This document shows positions 24,300-31,428 of a stretch of 56,253 bases of DNA, one piece after another. A program made the position numbers and the translations under genes. How positions within the stretch are numbered: position 1 is the stretch's first letter; each line of letters starts with the position of its first letter. Location: contig NZ_QLJH01000024.1 in assembly GCF_003951315.1 (NCBI RefSeq), positions 1-56,253 on the forward strand. The letters are read 5' to 3'. This DNA is from Sphingomonas sp. S-NIH.Pt15_0812 (GTDB lineage Bacteria > Pseudomonadota > Alphaproteobacteria > Sphingomonadales > Sphingomonadaceae). The notes under the pieces were generated by a model. That model had not been told where the DNA came from, made no database searches, and saw only the letters and a list, made by a program, of their open reading frames with translations.

Positions 24300-24438
24300 G
24301 GCAAATCCTGCAATGATCCCGCCATGACGAGCGCAGCGAAGCCGCCCAAGGTCCACCGACCATGGGTGGCTTCGTCGCATCTGACACCGCCCCGACCGGC
24401 AACCAAAAATTTACCCTTATTCATTGAATTTTAACGAT

Positions 24439-24492
24439 GATTTTTTCGCACCCCGCGACCGTCAGTGCTTGATCCATCCCAAAATGGAAGGG
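24439..24492 (+). promoter_or_regulatory. Flagellin 1 promoter-like region
   Basis: GATTTTTTCGCA (24439-24450), a 6-base gap, GACCGT (24457-24462), 17 bases, then CAAAAT within CCCAAAATGGAAGGG (24478-24492). The second flagellin has the same three blocks at identical spacing. The implied leader to the ATG is about 85-90 bases, long enough for the FlaF/FlbT-type control known in Caulobacter. Confidence 0.6.
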
Positions 24493-24577
24493 CAGGACGC
24501 TTGAAGCATCCAGTCGGCGGGGCGCCGATTTCGCTCCACGATCCCGAATGGATCGTTATTTCCAGAAGGAAAAGATC

Positions 24578-25450
24578 ATGGCTCTTTCGCTCAACACCAA
24601 TCGTGGCGCTATGGCGGCACTTCAGACTTTGAATTCGACCAACAAGGGTCTGGATCAGGTGCAGAAGCGCGTCAGCACGGGCCTCAGTGTCGCATCGACT
24701 AAGGATGACTCGGCTACCTTCATCACCGCTCAGAATCTTCGTGGACGACAGGGCGATCTGAAGGCGGTCACCAACTCCTTGGGCAATGCGAAGAGCATCG
24801 TCGACGTGGCGGTTTCCGGGGCCGAACAGATTTCGGACGCCGTCAACCAGATGAAGACGCTCGCCAAGCAGGCGGCGGATGCCACGATCACCGATACGCA
24901 GCGCGCATCGATGGACAAGGCATTCTCGGGTCTGCGCGATCAGATCAACACCGTGATCTCGTCGTCGGAATTCAATGGCACCAATCTGCTGAACACCGAC
25001 ACGACGGCCACGGGTAAGGTTCAGGCTCTCAAGTCGCTGGCCGACGGCGACTCGACCACGGCCGGCTATCAGGCCGACACGCTGGTGGTCGCGAACCAAG
25101 GCATGAGCCTGCCGACGGCGGCTGCCGCCGGCAAGCTGACGAACGCGTCGTCGTTGGCGGATGCCAGCAAGGCGACCGATGCCAATCTGGGTCTGGATGA
25201 TTACCAGACCAAGGTTAACAGCGCCCTGAGCGATCTGGGTGTGGCATCGCAGAAGATCGACAAGCAGATGGAGTTCACCAGCAAGCTTGCCGATACGATC
25301 GAAAGCGGCATCGGCAACCTGGTCGACGCCGATATGGCAAAGGAGTCGGCGAAGCTCACCGCGCTGCAGACCAAGCAGCAGTTGGGCATCCAGGCTCTGT
25401 CGATCGCCAACCAGGGTCCGCAGTCCATCGGTCAGCTGTTCCGCGGCTAA
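24578..25450 (+). CDS. Flagellin (copy 1)
   Basis: A filament subunit of 290 residues. The D0/D1 N-terminus is MALSLNTNRGAMAALQTLNS with STKDDSATFITAQNLRG. The C-terminus is ESGIGNLVDADMAKESAKLT, then LQTKQQLGIQALSIANQGPQ. The central region is short, so D2/D3 domains are reduced, as is typical of alphaproteobacteria. AGAAGGAAA precedes the ATG at 24578. It is closely similar to the flagellin at 26798 in the terminal regions but differs in the middle. A strong terminator follows at 25492-25528. Confidence 0.96.
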   Translation: MALSLNTNRGAMAALQTLNSTNKGLDQVQKRVSTGLSVASTKDDSATFITAQNLRGRQGDLKAVTNSLGNAKSIVDVAVSGAEQISDAVNQMKTLAKQAADATITDTQRASMDKAFSGLRDQINTVISSSEFNGTNLLNTDTTATGKVQALKSLADGDSTTAGYQADTLVVANQGMSLPTAAAAGKLTNASSLADASKATDANLGLDDYQTKVNSALSDLGVASQKIDKQMEFTSKLADTIESGIGNLVDADMAKESAKLTALQTKQQLGIQALSIANQGPQSIGQLFRG

Positions 25451-25455
25451 TCGAT

Positions 25456-25490
25456 CGGGCCACCGGTACATCCCAAACCCCGGTGGCCCG
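25456..25490 (+). terminator. Hairpin after flagellin 1
   Basis: An 11-bp stem, CGGGCCACCGG (25456-25466) with CCGGTGGCCCG (25480-25490), lies just after the flagellin stop. It stands directly before a second, U-tailed hairpin. It may stabilise the 3' end of an abundant mRNA. Confidence 0.6.
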
Positions 25491-25491
25491 C

Positions 25492-25528
25492 ATGGCCGGA
25501 ACGGCAAACCCGTTCCGGCCATTTTTTT
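25492..25528 (+). terminator. Rho-independent terminator after flagellin 1
   Basis: A perfect 13-bp stem, ATGGCCGGAACGG (25492-25504) with CCGTTCCGGCCAT (25510-25522), has a 5-base loop and is followed by a run of seven T (25522-25528). This is the clearest intrinsic terminator in the window. Confidence 0.9.
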
Positions 25529-25550
25529 GCGTGCGATGCAGTCGTGCCGA

Positions 25551-26189
25551 TCAGGCCGCCACAACCATCCCACTCGCCCGCTGCTGCCGCCGCATCGCCA
25601 GCCCCAGCCCGGCAAAGCCCAGCGCCATCAGCGCCCAGCTCGACGGCTCCGGCACCGCGGAGGCGAACAGGTCGTCCTTGGCAAAAGTCCCGTTGGAGGC
25701 CGCGCTGTTCAGCCAGACACTGGCCGTACCGTCCCGCGATGCGAAGGACGGCATCTTGAACCTGTACCGCACGCCGAACACGTCATAGGACGCGCGAGCG
25801 TCGGGGGCGGCGAGATAGATCAAGCTACGATCCTCCCATGTCGTCTTGCCGATGCCCTCCCCTTTATCATTCAGGAGCGAGAAGCTCTTCTCGACGTGAT
25901 CGCCGAGATACCCGCCCGATATCTCGACATAGCTGTAGACGAAGAATGTCGACGGATCGGTGGCACGGATATGGCCATTGCGGAACCGGATCACGCCTTC
26001 CACAATGTCGCCCTCTTGGACCACGGACGCTGCGGTTGTGCCGAACCCGATGCCGGGATTGTCCCTTCCGAACTGGTCAGGCCGCAGATCGACGATCTGA
26101 TCGACATGAAACGTTTGGCTGGCAGAGGCCGGCATGGCCGCCGCCAGGGCATAGGCGCCAAACAGGGTCAGCTTGCACGCAAACCGCAT
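25551..26189 (-). CDS. PEP-CTERM sorting-domain secreted protein
   Basis: A 212-residue secreted protein of unknown function. An N-terminal signal peptide (KLTLFGAYALAAAMPASASQ) is followed by a beta-rich domain with VYSYVEISGGYLGDHVEKSF and NGHIRATDPSTFFV. The C-terminal sorting signal is VPEPSSWALMALGFAGLGLA followed by MRRQQR. PEP-CTERM proteins are processed by an exosortase and displayed with exopolysaccharide. The ATG at 26189, six bases after GGAG, gives a clean signal peptide; an upstream ATG at 26204 is possible. It lies between two flagellin genes on the opposite strand, an unusual place. Confidence 0.8.
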   Translation of the reverse strand: MRFACKLTLFGAYALAAAMPASASQTFHVDQIVDLRPDQFGRDNPGIGFGTTAASVVQEGDIVEGVIRFRNGHIRATDPSTFFVYSYVEISGGYLGDHVEKSFSLLNDKGEGIGKTTWEDRSLIYLAAPDARASYDVFGVRYRFKMPSFASRDGTASVWLNSAASNGTFAKDDLFASAVPEPSSWALMALGFAGLGLAMRRQQRASGMVVAA

Positions 26190-26691
26190 CGCAATCTCCA
26201 TCATCAAAGGTAGAGTTTTGGTCCGGCGGCGGTCGGCCGGACGGACCGATCAGGCGGCCCAGCCGCCCAGGCCGGCTCCTGCGGATCAGGCCATCACCGC
26301 CACGCCGCCAGCCGCCCGCGACGACGCCAAATTACTTGCAAATCCGGCAAGCATGCCCGCATTCACGCTCATCGTTCTCCCGTTTTCTACGTAATAATAC
26401 CAATCAAACAAAATACATCACCGCAGACATGCCGCCATTCATGTATATTTGACGCAAAATTAATCAATACGCAATTGCCACATCAGCAATATTGCCACAT
26501 TCTATTCTCATCAAACGGCGGTTTATCTCGTTCATCATTCGCGATAATTTCCGAGCCGATCGATCGACCGGATCGATCTCGGACCGGACGATCGATACGA
26601 CGGCCGCGCGCCCGGTCGAACCGCCAGATGCGACATCGACCGGCTGAACGGCAGGCTTTTCCCCCACCCGGACGATTTTTCCGCAAGCCGC
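26190..26691. other. Intergenic stretch with an AT-rich section
   Basis: No gene is seen. From about 26330 to 26500 the base composition is markedly more A/T-rich than anything else in the window (for example ACGTAATAATACCAATCAAA), directly upstream of the PEP-CTERM gene. It likely contains that gene's promoter. The GATCGATCGACCGGATCGAT stretch near 26556-26575 is a cluster of partly palindromic GATC/CGATCG words. Confidence 0.45.
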
Positions 26692-26727
26692 GTCCGCCCC
26701 CGGCAACTCCTTCCCATAATGGAAGGG
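26674..26727 (+). promoter_or_regulatory. Flagellin 2 promoter-like region
   Basis: GATTTTTCCGCA (26674-26685), a 6-base gap, GTCCGC (26692-26697), 17 bases, then CATAAT within CCCATAATGGAAGGG (26713-26727). It duplicates the layout before flagellin 1 with the same spacing, although the intervening bases have diverged. This indicates that the blocks are under selection. Confidence 0.62.
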
Positions 26728-26797
26728 CGAACCGCATCGCAGCGGGCCGCTGGCGGGGACACCGCTGCGAACCACCTGTTCGAAAGGGTAAGAGAAC

Positions 26798-27670
26798 ATG
26801 GCTTTTTCCGTGAACACGAACGTTGGCGCGATGGTCGCGCTGCAGGAACTGAACCGCACGTCGAAGGGTCTCTCCACGACGGAGTCGCGCATTTCCTCGG
26901 GCAAGAACGTCAACTCGACGCGGGATGACTCGGCGACCTTCGTCACCGCCCAGGGCCTGCGCGGCAAGCAGGGCGACCTGAAGGCCGTCACCTCCTCGCT
27001 CAGCAACGCCAAGAGCGTCGTCGACATCGCGGTGAGCGGCACCGAGCAGATTTCCGACATCGTCAACGAGATGAAGACGCTGGCCAAGCAGGCCGGGGAC
27101 ACGACCATCTCCGCCACGCAGCGCGACTCGCTGAACAAGGACTTCATTGGTCTGCGCGAGCGGATCAAGACGATCGTCAACACTTCGGAATATAACGACA
27201 AAAATCTTTTGAAGATGGCGACGACGGACACCGTCACGCCGTTGCAGTCGCTGGCCAATGTCAACCCCACGCCGGCATCCGCCTTCACCCCAGATACGAT
27301 GACCATCACCGGCTCGGGCCTGGGCCTGCCAAAGGCGGCTGACGCCGCCGCTGCCTTCAACGACAGCACCGAGCTGACCGACGCGGCGACCGCCGCCACG
27401 GTCGACGGCTATCTCTCGACCTACAAGACGACGGTCAACAACGCGCTCAGCAACTTGGGTACGGCGGCGCGCCGGATCGACTCGCAACTGACCTTCACCA
27501 GCAAATTGGCGGACACGATTGAAGCCGGCATCGGCAACCTGGTCGATGCCGACATGGCCAAGGAATCGGCACGCCTCACCGCGCTCCAGACCAAGCAGCA
27601 GCTCGGTGTCCAGGCACTGTCGATCGCCAACCAGTCGCCGCAGATGATCGGCCAGCTGTTCAAGGGCTGA
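26798..27670 (+). CDS. Flagellin (copy 2)
   Basis: A second 290-residue filament subunit: MAFSVNTNVGAMVALQELNR, STRDDSATFVTAQGLRGKQG, and C-terminal EAGIGNLVDADMAKESARLT with IANQSPQMIGQLFKG. Terminal domains are closely related to copy 1, while residues about 140-215 differ (PTPASAFTPDTMTITGSGLG). Same orientation, equal length and similar promoters point to a tandem duplication later split by the PEP-CTERM gene. AAGAG lies before the ATG. A GC-rich hairpin follows. Confidence 0.96.
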   Translation: MAFSVNTNVGAMVALQELNRTSKGLSTTESRISSGKNVNSTRDDSATFVTAQGLRGKQGDLKAVTSSLSNAKSVVDIAVSGTEQISDIVNEMKTLAKQAGDTTISATQRDSLNKDFIGLRERIKTIVNTSEYNDKNLLKMATTDTVTPLQSLANVNPTPASAFTPDTMTITGSGLGLPKAADAAAAFNDSTELTDAATAATVDGYLSTYKTTVNNALSNLGTAARRIDSQLTFTSKLADTIEAGIGNLVDADMAKESARLTALQTKQQLGVQALSIANQSPQMIGQLFKG

Positions 27671-27719
27671 TCCGCGATCCGACGATCGCCCCCCTCGATC
27701 ACTTGTCGAAAACGCCATA

Positions 27720-27744
27720 GGCGGGGTGGCTCGGCCACCCCGCC
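27720..27744 (+). terminator. Hairpin after flagellin 2
   Basis: A perfect 11-bp stem, GGCGGGGTGGC (27720-27730) with GCCACCCCGCC (27734-27744), has a TCG loop. There is no T run, so it may act as a 3' stabiliser or a factor-assisted terminator. Confidence 0.65.
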
Positions 27745-27881
27745 ATAGCCATACTAGGTGTTTATCCTTAGTTAACAGCCCATGAATGATCCGTTAAGCG
27801 ACGTTCATCCGTCTCGATACGGTATACGCAAGATCGATCGTGGGACGAGCATCGGTCAGTTGGGGGCACTGGGAAACTGCT

Positions 27882-28238
27882 ATGGGGACTTCGCGGGAAT
27901 TTCGCGTCACGATCGCCCTCCGGGTCGAGGAGGCCGGCGCCTTGTGGGATGCCGCCGCGGCGCAGGCCATGTCGATCCTGGGCATGACGCTGGACGATGT
28001 CGCCGAGACGATCGGCGATCGCGCCGCGCCCCAGATCGAGGATTGCCTGACCTTGCTGGCGGACCCGATGCGCTATGCAGGCTGCACCCCCACCATCTTC
28101 ACCGTCGATGCCGACCTCGCCGTCGCACCGGCGACGGTGACGCCACCGCTTCGCCCCCGCGCTACCGCGCCGGTCCGCCGCCGCGCGATCCGCGCCGCCG
28201 ATGCGACCACGCGCGTCGCCTGCATCGCCCCGCTCTGA
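27882..28238 (+). CDS. Conserved hypothetical protein of sphingomonad type
   Basis: A 118-residue protein without membrane segments. The first 80 residues look folded (SREFRVTIALRVEEAGALWD, GMTLDDVAETIGDRAAPQIE, DCLTLLADPMRYAGCTPTIF), with a DV-AETIG helix and a TVDADL end. The C-terminal 40 residues are basic, Pro/Arg/Ala-rich and probably disordered. I recognise similar short proteins in sphingomonads but no known function. The ATG at 27882 is chosen because the sequence upstream of it is non-conserved in character. It sits between flagellin 2 and the convergent GGDEF-EAL gene. Confidence 0.55.
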   Translation: MGTSREFRVTIALRVEEAGALWDAAAAQAMSILGMTLDDVAETIGDRAAPQIEDCLTLLADPMRYAGCTPTIFTVDADLAVAPATVTPPLRPRATAPVRRRAIRAADATTRVACIAPL

Positions 28239-28695
28239 CCCCATATGCCGGTTGCCGAGGCGACCCAGGCGCACCGGCCACCCCGGCCGCAGGGCGATGG
28301 CGGCGTCCATCGCCGCACCCCCGCATCGATCCCATAGCCCCGACGACCCCAGGTCATTGGTCGTCGCCGGTCGCCATCGCGCTCCCTTGATCCGGCACCG
28401 CTCCGCGCAAAGCGTCTTTCGCGCCGCCGCGCGCCGGCGATCCGTCCTGATCCTTCCCCTGCGCGCCGCGCCCTGATCCTCGCCCATGCCCCTATCGTGC
28501 GGCAGCCGGCAAGGCCGTGCCGCGCAAGGCGTGATCAGCAGGATGCCGCGCCCAGCGCATCGCCTGGTCGAGGCCGATCCCAAATTCCGGCGGCATGGGC
28601 CGCGCCACGTCGCCACGTCGCCACGTCGCCACGCCCGTTCGGCGCAGGCCCCTTGTGGCGGGCGCACCGTCCCGCCGCGTGTCGGTGGCCGCCGC
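28239..28695. other. Intergenic stretch between convergent genes
   Basis: No gene is supported on either strand: apparent open frames here are compositional. The only structure noted is a short tandem repeat of GCCACGTC at 28604-28635. No clear terminator was seen for the GGDEF-EAL gene. Confidence 0.45.
28604..28635. repeat. 8-bp tandem repeat (GCCACGTC, about 4 units)
   Basis: Three exact copies of GCCACGTC and a fourth with one change (GCCACGCC) run head to tail at 28604-28635. It lies in non-coding DNA downstream of the GGDEF-EAL gene, so copy-number change would not shift a frame. Confidence 0.8.
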
Positions 28696-30732
28696 TTAAC
28701 GGACGCCGGCGGCGCGCCCGTCCGCCAGCGAGCGGCCGTGCAGCGGCGGCCGACGGTCTTCGTCCAGCCAGCGCAACAACGCCTCGATCGTCATCGGCTG
28801 CGCGAACAGATAGCCCTGGACATAGCGATAGCCATATTGGCGCGCGCGGCGCAGTTGGGCGGGCGTCTCGATCCCCTCGATCAGGCTGGTCAAGTCGAGC
28901 GTCCGGCACAGGCCGGCGACCGCCGCCACCACCTTGCCGCCGACCTCGTCCTCCATATTGGCGGCGAAGCTGCGGTCGAGCTTGACGCTGTCGATCGGCA
29001 GGCGCTGCAAATGGGTGAGGCTGGAGAAGCCGGTGCCGAAATCGTCGAGCGCGACACGCATCCCCAGCGCGCGCAGCCGGGCGATGTTGGGGATGGCGAT
29101 CTCATGGTTGCGGATCACGGCCGTTTCGGTGATCTCCATGATCAGGCGGCGCGGATCGAAGCCGCTGGCCTTGATCTCGGCGATCACCGCGTCGATGATC
29201 CGGTCGGCGACGATGTCCTTGGCGGACAGGTTGATCGAGACGCACAGCTCGGTCGGCAGGCGGCGGCTCTGCACCAGCACCTTGCGGAGCAGCACCAGCG
29301 TCATCTGGCCGATGATGCCCAGATCCTCGGCCATCGGGATGAAGCGGTCCGGCCCCACCACGCCCAAGACCGGGCTGGTCCAGCGCGCCAACGCCTCGAC
29401 CCCGCCGACCGCCAGCGTCTCGGTATTCACCACCGGGTGGAAGCACAGGTCCAGCTCCGCCTCCAGATCGGCCGCCAGCAGCACCGACTCCAGCGTCTGG
29501 TGCGAGCGGAGCCGCATTTCGTCGTCGGGCGAGAAGAGGATGCACCGGCCGCGCCCCTCCGCCTTGCCGCGATAGAGCGCGTGATCGGCCCGGCCGTACA
29601 GCTCGCGCGAGCAACGCATCCCTTCGACCGATTGGGCGACCCCGACGGTGCAGCGGCCGGCGATCTCCAGCTCCTGCACGGAAAAGGGCCGAGCGAAGCT
29701 TTCGCACAGCACCTCTCCCCAGGCGAGCGGATCGATGCCGGCCGGGATCAGCGCGCCGAACTCGTCGCCGCCGAGCCGCCCGACGACGATGCCCCCATCC
29801 GTATCGCTTCGGCTGCCGGCGGCGCGCAGCCGCTCACCGACCATCATCAGCAACTGGTCGCCCACCGCATGGCCGTGCAGGTCGTTGACCTGCTTGAACC
29901 GGTCCAGGTCGATCACCGCCACCGCGAAGGGGGTGTCGTCGGCCGCCATCATCCGGTCGAAGATGTCGAAGAAATGGGTACGGTTGCACAGATTGGTCAG
30001 CGAATCCCGCCGGGCCAGGCGCTGCTGCTCATCGGCGCGCTGGAGGGCGGCGCACCGTTCCGCCATCAGCGCGCGCCGGGATTCACTCAATGCGCGAAAC
30101 TGGCGAAAGCTGATCGTCAGCATCACCTGCACGATCGCCAGCAGCACTGCCAGCTGGCCGATGGTGAGCAGCTCGTTGGGGGCGCCCGTGCGGATCGCGA
30201 AGAACAGGTGCGGCAGCAGGACGACGCTCGCCACCAGCAAGGCCGCCTGAGGCAATGCCCGCAGGCAGAACATGCAGGCGATGACGCAGAGCATTACGAA
30301 CAGGACCGCCGTCTCCAGCATCATCGCATGCCAGGTCCTGCAGGCCAGGATCGCCATGGTACTCAAGGCCAGCGCGGCGACCGGCATGATGACCACGGTG
30401 ATGCGCAGAGATCGCAGATCATGGTTCCCGTCCCGCGCCACCCGATCGGGCAACGCCCGCCACCAGCGGATCCGCAACGTGACGATCGCCGCGATCGGCA
30501 GCAGGATCGCCCCGATCACCCATGGCGAGATGGTGGTCCAGCTGCCCCAGAAGCAGAAGACCATGTTCGCGGCGACGATGCCGTAGATAAGCGCGATATA
30601 TTGCGAGACGTCGCGCAACTGGTCGGCCGCCAGCTGGGGCGAGCTGTACCGCAACGTCAGCCAGTCGATGAAGCGGCCGCACAGGGCCCGGGACGACGAC
30701 GCAGTCGTTCCGAGGTCGGCCGCATCGCTCAT
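28696..30732 (-). CDS. Membrane GGDEF-EAL protein (c-di-GMP turnover)
   Basis: A 678-residue protein. The N-terminal 230 residues contain about six hydrophobic segments (for example IALIYGIVAANMVFCFW, WVIGAILLPIAAIVTLRI, VVIMPVAALALSTMAIL), a MASE-like sensor. A GGDEF domain follows (DSLTNLCNRTHFFDIFDRMM, then RLGGDEFGALIP near residue 315). The EAL domain (from about 430) has VGGVEALARW, SINLSAKDI, ITETAVIRN, ALDDFGTGFSSL and YVQGYLFAQPM. Both active-site motifs are intact, so it may make or break c-di-GMP. The start ATG overlaps the stop of the FliL-like gene upstream, making a two-gene operon. Confidence 0.92.
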   Translation of the reverse strand: MSDAADLGTTASSSRALCGRFIDWLTLRYSSPQLAADQLRDVSQYIALIYGIVAANMVFCFWGSWTTISPWVIGAILLPIAAIVTLRIRWWRALPDRVARDGNHDLRSLRITVVIMPVAALALSTMAILACRTWHAMMLETAVLFVMLCVIACMFCLRALPQAALLVASVVLLPHLFFAIRTGAPNELLTIGQLAVLLAIVQVMLTISFRQFRALSESRRALMAERCAALQRADEQQRLARRDSLTNLCNRTHFFDIFDRMMAADDTPFAVAVIDLDRFKQVNDLHGHAVGDQLLMMVGERLRAAGSRSDTDGGIVVGRLGGDEFGALIPAGIDPLAWGEVLCESFARPFSVQELEIAGRCTVGVAQSVEGMRCSRELYGRADHALYRGKAEGRGRCILFSPDDEMRLRSHQTLESVLLAADLEAELDLCFHPVVNTETLAVGGVEALARWTSPVLGVVGPDRFIPMAEDLGIIGQMTLVLLRKVLVQSRRLPTELCVSINLSAKDIVADRIIDAVIAEIKASGFDPRRLIMEITETAVIRNHEIAIPNIARLRALGMRVALDDFGTGFSSLTHLQRLPIDSVKLDRSFAANMEDEVGGKVVAAVAGLCRTLDLTSLIEGIETPAQLRRARQYGYRYVQGYLFAQPMTIEALLRWLDEDRRPPLHGRSLADGRAAGVR

Positions 30733-31133
30733 GCAGCCACCGCCGACACCTTGGTCACCAGCAGCATATGAGCCCCCGGAACCTGGTCGCGCAGCGCATC
30801 GTCGATCGCCTTGACCAGCCGTTCGGCATCGACCGGCAGAAAGGGCGAGGCGTGGAGTCGCGCGAATTCGCTCGCCGCCATCATCGCGCGCTCACGCACG
30901 GCCGGCATCGCGCCGTTGAGCGCCGCCGCGTCGGCCGCGTCGTCGACCTTCAGCGCCAGCGTCACGAGCAACCGTCCATCCGCCCGATCGCCTTGCACGA
31001 TCGGCACGCGAAGCTCGGGTAGCGCGACGAATTGCGGGCCACCCTCGCCGCCGCCGCCATGGCCGGAAGCGGCCGCCGGCAGCGGAACGGCCAATGGGAT
31101 GAGCGTTAATAGGATAAGAAGCAAGCGCGACAT
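30729..31133 (-). CDS. Secreted FliL-like protein, operon partner of the GGDEF-EAL gene
   Basis: A 134-residue product with a signal peptide (LLLILLTLIPLAVPLPAAAS), a short His/Gly-rich linker (GHGGGGEGG) and a domain PQFVALPELRVPIVQGDRAD, RLLVTLALKVDDAADAAALN, ending MLLVTKVSAV. The beta-strand/helix order and the helix with AVRERAMMAASEF resemble FliL domains (compare LPPLLVNL and VPLLLHAI in the two other FliL-type proteins here), but without a retained membrane anchor. ATG at 31133 is used; TTG lies one codon earlier. The family call is tentative. A variant of the flagellar promoter core lies upstream. Confidence 0.5.
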   Translation of the reverse strand: MSRLLLILLTLIPLAVPLPAAASGHGGGGEGGPQFVALPELRVPIVQGDRADGRLLVTLALKVDDAADAAALNGAMPAVRERAMMAASEFARLHASPFLPVDAERLVKAIDDALRDQVPGAHMLLVTKVSAVAA

Positions 31134-31191
31134 CAATGGGTTCCAGTAAATGACGCTCCAACCCGACCGCCAAGGGCAACTTACCCGTCGC

Positions 31192-31209
31192 CATCCTATA
31201 ATGAAGTGT
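31192..31209. promoter_or_regulatory. Bidirectional flagellar -10-like element
   Basis: Forward CCTATAATGAAGTGT (31195-31209) faces the small membrane protein gene. In reverse the same DNA reads TTCATTATAGGATGG, facing the FliL-like gene, and is nearly identical to the flgF element CTATTATAGGATGG. The preceding CCATCCTATAAT is shared exactly with the fliL element. No GACCGN hexamer lies at 17 bases on either side. Confidence 0.45.
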
Positions 31210-31230
31210 ACGCAAAGGGTAAATGAGACG

Positions 31231-31428
31231 ATGAGCCAGGATCAGAAACCGGGCCAGATCACGATGGTCGACGGCAGGGCCGGCGCGCCCGGCGACGTCA
31301 TCGTCGAGGACGCCGACAAGGCCCCGGCCGCCGCCGGCAAAGGCGGTGGGATGCTGCCGCTGCTGCTGTTCGCCATCGGCGCCGCCGGCGCCGGCGCCGC
31401 CGTCGCGCGCCTGGGAGTGGGCACATGA
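31231..31428 (+). CDS. Small single-pass membrane protein, unknown function
   Basis: A 65-residue protein: about 40 polar residues (QDQKPGQITMVDGRAGAPGD), then one hydrophobic segment (MLPLLLFAIGAAGAGAAVAR) near the C-terminus, so likely a tail-anchored membrane protein. AAAGGG lies about 11 bases before the ATG at 31231. Its stop overlaps the start of the 611-residue gene (ATGA), showing co-translation. Nothing in the sequence reveals a function; the flagellar-type promoter core upstream suggests co-regulation with motility genes. Confidence 0.6.
   Translation: MSQDQKPGQITMVDGRAGAPGDVIVEDADKAPAAAGKGGGMLPLLLFAIGAAGAGAAVARLGVGT

Noticed and set aside
26556..26600. GATCGATCGACCGGATCGAT cluster as an attachment site or origin-like element
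   Set aside because: It consists of short GATC/CGATCG words that are common in this genome; there is no integrase, DnaA-box cluster or flanking duplication.
27768..28667. 299-codon minus-strand frame between flagellin 2 and the GGDEF-EAL gene
   Set aside because: No recognisable domain; the composition is Arg/Gly-rich noise and it opposes the more protein-like 118-residue plus-strand gene.
28486..30771. 761-codon plus-strand frame opposite the GGDEF-EAL gene
   Set aside because: Repetitive Arg/Gln/His composition with no domain, fully covered by the convincing minus-strand GGDEF-EAL protein.
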